A DNA stretch of 21,579 nucleotides, taken from positions 1 to 21,579 of the forward strand of contig JAQGAU010001078.1 in assembly GCA_034698045.1 (NCBI GenBank). Reading direction: 5' to 3'. The stretch is from Paramacrobiotus richtersi (taxonomy: Eukaryota > Tardigrada > Eutardigrada > Parachela > Macrobiotidae). Of this stretch, positions 19,217-21,579 are shown one piece after another; the stretch's first letter is position 1, and every line of letters begins with the position of its first letter. Both the position numbers and the translations under genes were made by a program. Under the pieces are notes generated by a model that was not told the DNA's origin, did no database searches, and worked only from the letters and a program-made list of their open reading frames with translations.

Positions 19217-19770
19217 TTTGTTTAACTGAAATTCAAAGTAACGGCAACTGGAATAATAACTTCAGACAACAGCAAACAAATAACAACGTCTACATATCAT
19301 TAGGTGCTCCTGCATGATTTATTTATACGTTTTCGCAGTCAGGTGTTTACGAGTTTGTTATTCAGGTCACATGACATCATAGCGCAGAATAATGTCTCTA
19401 AAAGTAACGAAAATCGCAGAACTGTCAGCGGTATCTGTTGGCTTAGCGATTTGCCCATTGTCATGTATATTGTCATAGCTCATTGCCAGATTAGCATTTT
19501 ACAACGGCCAGATAAGCCATCCCGATTTTAAGAAAAAAGGATTGGTCACAAAGACTCACAATGGTGTAAATGCTTATAATTTGTCGTTGACTCATTTATT
19601 CAGTGTGTGCCGCAACTGAGTTTGGTAGACTTTAGACAGATTAAAGTTTTCAACGTTGTAAATTCGAAAAAAAAGGATTACCAGTAAATCGGCAACTGCA
19701 GCAGTAGTAACGTTCTCGATTTCTGTTGCGTTCTGAATTCTGCAAAGTCAAGTCGGTTACAGCCTAAACT
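19217..19770 (-). repeat. Duplicated 5' flank of secreted gene (partner 10809-11340)
   Basis: Second copy of the upstream repeat described for paralogue 2. Differences include a short insertion near 19272 (CAGCAAACAAA) and around 19550 (AAGACTCACAATGG). Similarity ends near 19766. Confidence 0.8.
19320..19327 (-). promoter_or_regulatory. TATA box of secreted paralogue 3
   Basis: TATAAATA on the minus strand, 104-111 nt upstream of the ATG at 19216, aligned with the box of paralogue 2. TGACATCA (19372-19379) and AAAATCGCAGAACTGTCA (19410-19427) follow upstream in the same order. Confidence 0.65.
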
Positions 19771-19782
19771 GAAGCATACATT

Positions 19783-21174
19783 TTGTTGTAGCCCGACATT
19801 TTTGTCTAATTTCAAAACTTGTGTACTTTGTAATGCGGGTACTGCGAGGGAAAAGGTAGGGCAAGGAAAGGTCCCACAAAATACCCCGGGTTCAGATACA
19901 CTGGTTAACACGTTGTTTATCGTTGACAAGGTAAGCTTATGTTGCACCGCAAGCAGCGAACCCGGATAGGTTTCAAAGCGGCTGCATGTGAAACGCTATT
20001 ACGGTGTTCCGCACTTGATCGATTTTTTGGACGACTAAGGGAAAGCTAGAAATAGCGATGCCCTACAGGTTAACGCATGGCACGGCCGGCTTGTCTGTTC
20101 TCACGGATCACATATATACCTGTACGTCGCGAAATATACGGTCTAGTCGTAAAGTCGTAAAGCAATGCTATGCACCGCCGGCAAAGAAAAGGTAATACTG
20201 CAGTATGGTAGCGTTTCATGCGGAAGTCATGCGGGTTTGTGGTGCTCTAAACCGGCTGGTCGTAAAGTTATCAAACAACGCTGTGTAACGCAGATGACGT
20301 ATTTGCATTGCTGTATTTATGGCACTGGTTCATGCAGAGATGCTGATCTACTCTTGTTGACGTACCGGTTGGTCGAAAACTAGTTAAACGCAGTCATGTA
20401 ACGCCGGCGAGAATCAATTAACTGCACTGATGTCAGTTAGCATACGGAATCAATGCCTGAAAAACAGCACAAACTTCGTCTTTTCCTTGCAAGAATGCTG
20501 TAATATATGGCATAATTTCGTACGGCATAATCTTGAGGCCACTTTGAGCTGGGTCGTATTCGCCATGCTGTGCCAAATGATAATCTGGCATGTGCTTCCG
20601 TATTACGGCGAGTAATCAGTTTATTTACCAAACAGTTCAGAGCTACGAAAGAGTTTATATTGTATCCCACGTGCCGCCTTTACCCGCAGACTGTTCTGTA
20701 GGAATAGTGTGCAAGAGCTGACGAAAGGGCACCAGTTCTGAGAACCAAATTGAGCAGGGTCTGACTCACTACGGCTCCACGATACCAACCATCGGCAAAG
20801 GACCCATGTTTGCGCCAGAAACGGTAGTCCAGTTATCCCGAAAGTGCATTTGTCGTTTCCTGTTTGTTTTGTATTTTTGCGTTCTTTGTATGTGCCTTCA
20901 ACTGAAAAGGCATCTGACGAAATCCGAAAACAGCGGAAGGCACAGTTGATTGCTGTTAGCGGTATACTTCTGTAAGTAAGATCCTTTAAATCATTTACTT
21001 CGGTGATAATTTTTGACCATCGATGTTTTCGTCACTCAGAGCATGCGGTCCAAGTGTGTTGCCTGTGTACGGGTGACGACATAATCATATTTTATTTAGT
21101 ACCAGCAACGTCTGGTAACAAGATTTTATGTTCAAGGAAGAGCACTAACCAGTGAACAAGCGCATGCAGAAATT
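19783..21174. other. Intergenic stretch between paralogue 3 and GPCR 2, no gene seen
   Basis: It corresponds in position and length (about 1.4 kb against 1.5 kb) to 11345-12865 but shows little similarity to it by eye, so the spacers have diverged or been replaced. Short words recur around 20150-20410 (GGTCGTAAAGT, GTAACGC), without a clear array. No coding region is supported. Confidence 0.45.
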
Positions 21175-21579
21175 TCATAAAACATCGGCCATTTTCCATT
21201 GTTTTGAGGTGAGCAGACATAACAGTGGATTCACCGTGCAATCGAAAGCAAAGAGAAAATTGCCAACCAAGAGGACCCGAGTGTCGAAGTTTGGTGTGGC
21301 AAATGTGATGCTGTAAGCAACGTGCGCCGGGGTCCAAAATAAAACCGAGCTAACAAATAAGATTGTCAGCATGCGAAAATGACCTTTCCCTTGGGTTACA
21401 GCACGTGTTCTGGCAGTCACCAGGCGCTGATCTGATAAAGAGGCTCCTCCTGACGCGAAAACGTTCGGGCTCATACTTTGATTCTGCGGCACTAAATGTA
21501 AACCGGGATCGACTCTAGCTTTCTGGCGCTCGTAAGCCTTCAGTCTCCAAAATACAACAGGATACAGAGTTATGACTAG
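21175..21579 (-). CDS. Class A orphan GPCR 2, 3' part only (cut by window edge)
   Basis: The frame is open from the window edge (21579) to the stop at 21175: 134 codons covering the end of TM5, the third inner loop, TM6, TM7 and a short tail. No start codon should be placed at 21492, because the frame continues upstream as YPVVFWRLK, matching GPCR 1. TM6 carries FWTP, and TM7 ends NPLLCLLTSKQWK as in GPCR 1. From RTRAVTQ in loop 3 to HVAYS in TM6, 34 consecutive residues are identical to GPCR 1, while the loop 3 start and outer loop 3 differ. The remaining part of the gene lies outside the window. It is the downstream half of the second [secreted gene + GPCR] unit. Confidence 0.88.
   Translation of the reverse strand, partial: LVITLYPVVFWRLKAYERQKARVDPGLHLVPQNQSMSPNVFASGGASLSDQRLVTARTRAVTQGKGHFRMLTILFVSSVLFWTPAHVAYSITFATPNFDTRVLLVGNFLFAFDCTVNPLLCLLTSKQWKMADVL

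Overview
This is eukaryotic DNA, most likely from a small invertebrate with short introns. Genes are interrupted by GT-AG introns, TATA boxes lie about 50-105 nt upstream of start codons, and the genes include a PA-TM-RING ubiquitin ligase, class A GPCRs and a multi-copy family of small secreted cysteine-rich proteins. The GPCRs (NRL in place of DRY, NPLLC in place of NPxxY, very short tail) remind me of the orphan GPCR expansions of tardigrades such as Hypsibius. That is a guess from memory; nothing here proves the species. All alignments were made by eye.

Layout. 1-682: 3' flank of a secreted-protein gene. 683-2243 (-): secreted-protein paralogue 1, spliced but with a nonsense codon in exon 1. 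2842-3890 (+): paralogue 5, head-to-head with paralogue 1, with frameshifts in exons 1 and 2. 5213-7604 (+): five-exon PA-TM-RING-H2 E3 ligase with two single-base frame breaks. 8514-8750 (-): orphan third exon of paralogue 4 (frameshift, lost acceptor). 9561-10808 (-): intact paralogue 2. 12866-13894 (-): intact single-exon GPCR. About 14.0-17.2 kb: no recognisable gene, two inverted-repeat regions. 17188-17377 (+): orphan third exon of paralogue 6. 17860-19216 (-): intact paralogue 3. 21175-21579 (-): 3' part of a second GPCR, cut by the window edge.

The main story is a birth-and-death cluster of one secreted family: six loci on both strands, two intact and four broken. The right half looks like an 8.3-kb tandem duplication of the pair [secreted gene + GPCR], because paralogue 2 with GPCR 1 and paralogue 3 with GPCR 2 keep the same order, strand and spacing. 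The family protein appears to be an internal duplication of a six-cysteine module. Both introns fall at the same place (phase 2, in the codon just after the third cysteine of each module), so the gene seems to have grown by intron-mediated duplication of a symmetric exon. Upstream regions of the two intact copies are more alike than their coding exons, and three copies share a promoter arrangement of TATA box, TGACATCA and a second conserved block. I do not recognise the family and assign it no function.
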